Below, piece after piece: positions 63,629 through 64,000 of a stretch of DNA of 64,000 nt (within the stretch, counting starts at the first letter, position 1; each line of letters opens with the position of its first letter). Both the position numbers and the translations under genes were made by a program. This DNA is from Nomia melanderi. Taxonomy: Eukaryota > Arthropoda > Insecta > Hymenoptera > Halictidae. The notes beneath the pieces were generated by a model. It searched no databases. It was given only the letters and a program-made list of their open reading frames with translations, and was not told where the DNA came from. The stretch lies in contig NC_135001.1 of NCBI RefSeq assembly GCF_051020985.1, positions 11,091,896 to 11,155,895 on the forward strand, given 5' to 3'.

Positions 63629-63932
63629 TTAATGATGAGCAGCTGCTTTCCTCATCTGGACAAGGATGTTTCCAAGTTCTTCACGTTTCCTTTTAGCTCT
63701 AATGTGTGTGCCCAGCTATAAAATTAAATATACATAAAAGCATTAAATATTTTATTTATATACTTTTTAATTTTAATTTTAATGTTTAAAATCTTACCCT
63801 TCTCTTTAAAAACTTCAATGCACGCTTATCTTTGGAAACTTTCAACAATTCCATAGCACGTTTTTCATACGGAGCATGTCCAGTAACTTCACGAATTAAG
63901 TCTCTGACAAATTTGATATGCTTGTTTTGTCT
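63629..63932 (-). CDS. RpL36: 60S ribosomal protein L36, last two exons (partial)
   Basis: Seen: exon 63932-63798 (45 codons) and final exon 63715-63629 (28 codons plus TAA) join in phase 0 with GT/AG borders. The 73 residues contain FVRDLIREVTGHAPYEKR, AMELLKVSKDKRALKFLKRR and LGTHIRAKRKREEL, followed by a short C-terminus ending KAAAHH. Known: this is the C-terminal two-thirds of eukaryotic ribosomal protein eL36, a small basic protein of the large subunit, about 105-115 residues long in animals. The N-terminal 35-40 residues and the promoter lie beyond the window end, because the intron upstream of 63932 runs to base 64000. The acceptor chosen is TTTTAG|AGACAAAAC; the alternative two bases later would break the frame. 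Confidence 0.95.
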
Positions 63933-64000
63933 CTAAAATGACAGTTATGTAAACTTAATGGTTATTGTAATAATGCTACTTTTATTAAAAACGATATTAT

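Noticed and set aside
1..64000. CRISPR arrays, bacterial operons, ribosomal RNA genes or integrated virus
   Set aside because: No regularly spaced direct repeats with unique spacers, no ribosomal RNA sequence and no polymerase or capsid-like frame was seen; introns show a eukaryotic nuclear genome.

Overview
The window looks like nuclear DNA from an insect, probably a hymenopteran such as a bee or ant. This rests on short introns with GT/AG borders, an AT-rich background broken by CpG-containing GC-rich patches, insect-like protein sequences and many short TTAA-flanked mobile elements. The species cannot be fixed from sequence alone.

Genes lie only in the last 8 kb. On the + strand, 55862-59930 holds six exons of an ANKRD6/Diego-type ankyrin protein of the planar cell polarity pathway; the exons for its first ankyrin repeats were not found. 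On the - strand, 62914-60671 holds a complete seven-exon CDK5RAP1 gene (radical-SAM tRNA methylthiotransferase, 602 residues), which converges on the Diego gene. Also on the - strand, 63932-63629 holds the last two exons of ribosomal protein L36, whose 5' part lies beyond the window end.

The first 55 kb has no gene I can name. It contains many mobile-element remnants: a 1.35-kb element with 40-bp terminal inverted repeats, a 150-codon open frame and four copies of one 18-bp motif (9521-10873); two tandem Helitron-like 3' termini (3987-4341); a tRNA-derived SINE head (about 7946-8018); several families of 150-250-bp TTAA-flanked MITEs; hairpin elements at 12.0 and 37.4 kb; a fold-back repeat at 0.4 and 22.5 kb; a 44-bp minisatellite at 38.7 kb; and long purine- or pyrimidine-biased tracts. 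A few open frames with good splice acceptors (40505, 51881) or a signal-peptide-like start (23745) are weak candidate exons or genes.

GC-rich patches at about 0.9, 11.5-12.9, 25.0-25.9, 27.6-27.9, 32.5-33.2, 38.2-38.7 and 45.3-46.0 kb may be regulatory or first-exon regions, possibly of Diego itself if its 5' end is far upstream. That is inference only.
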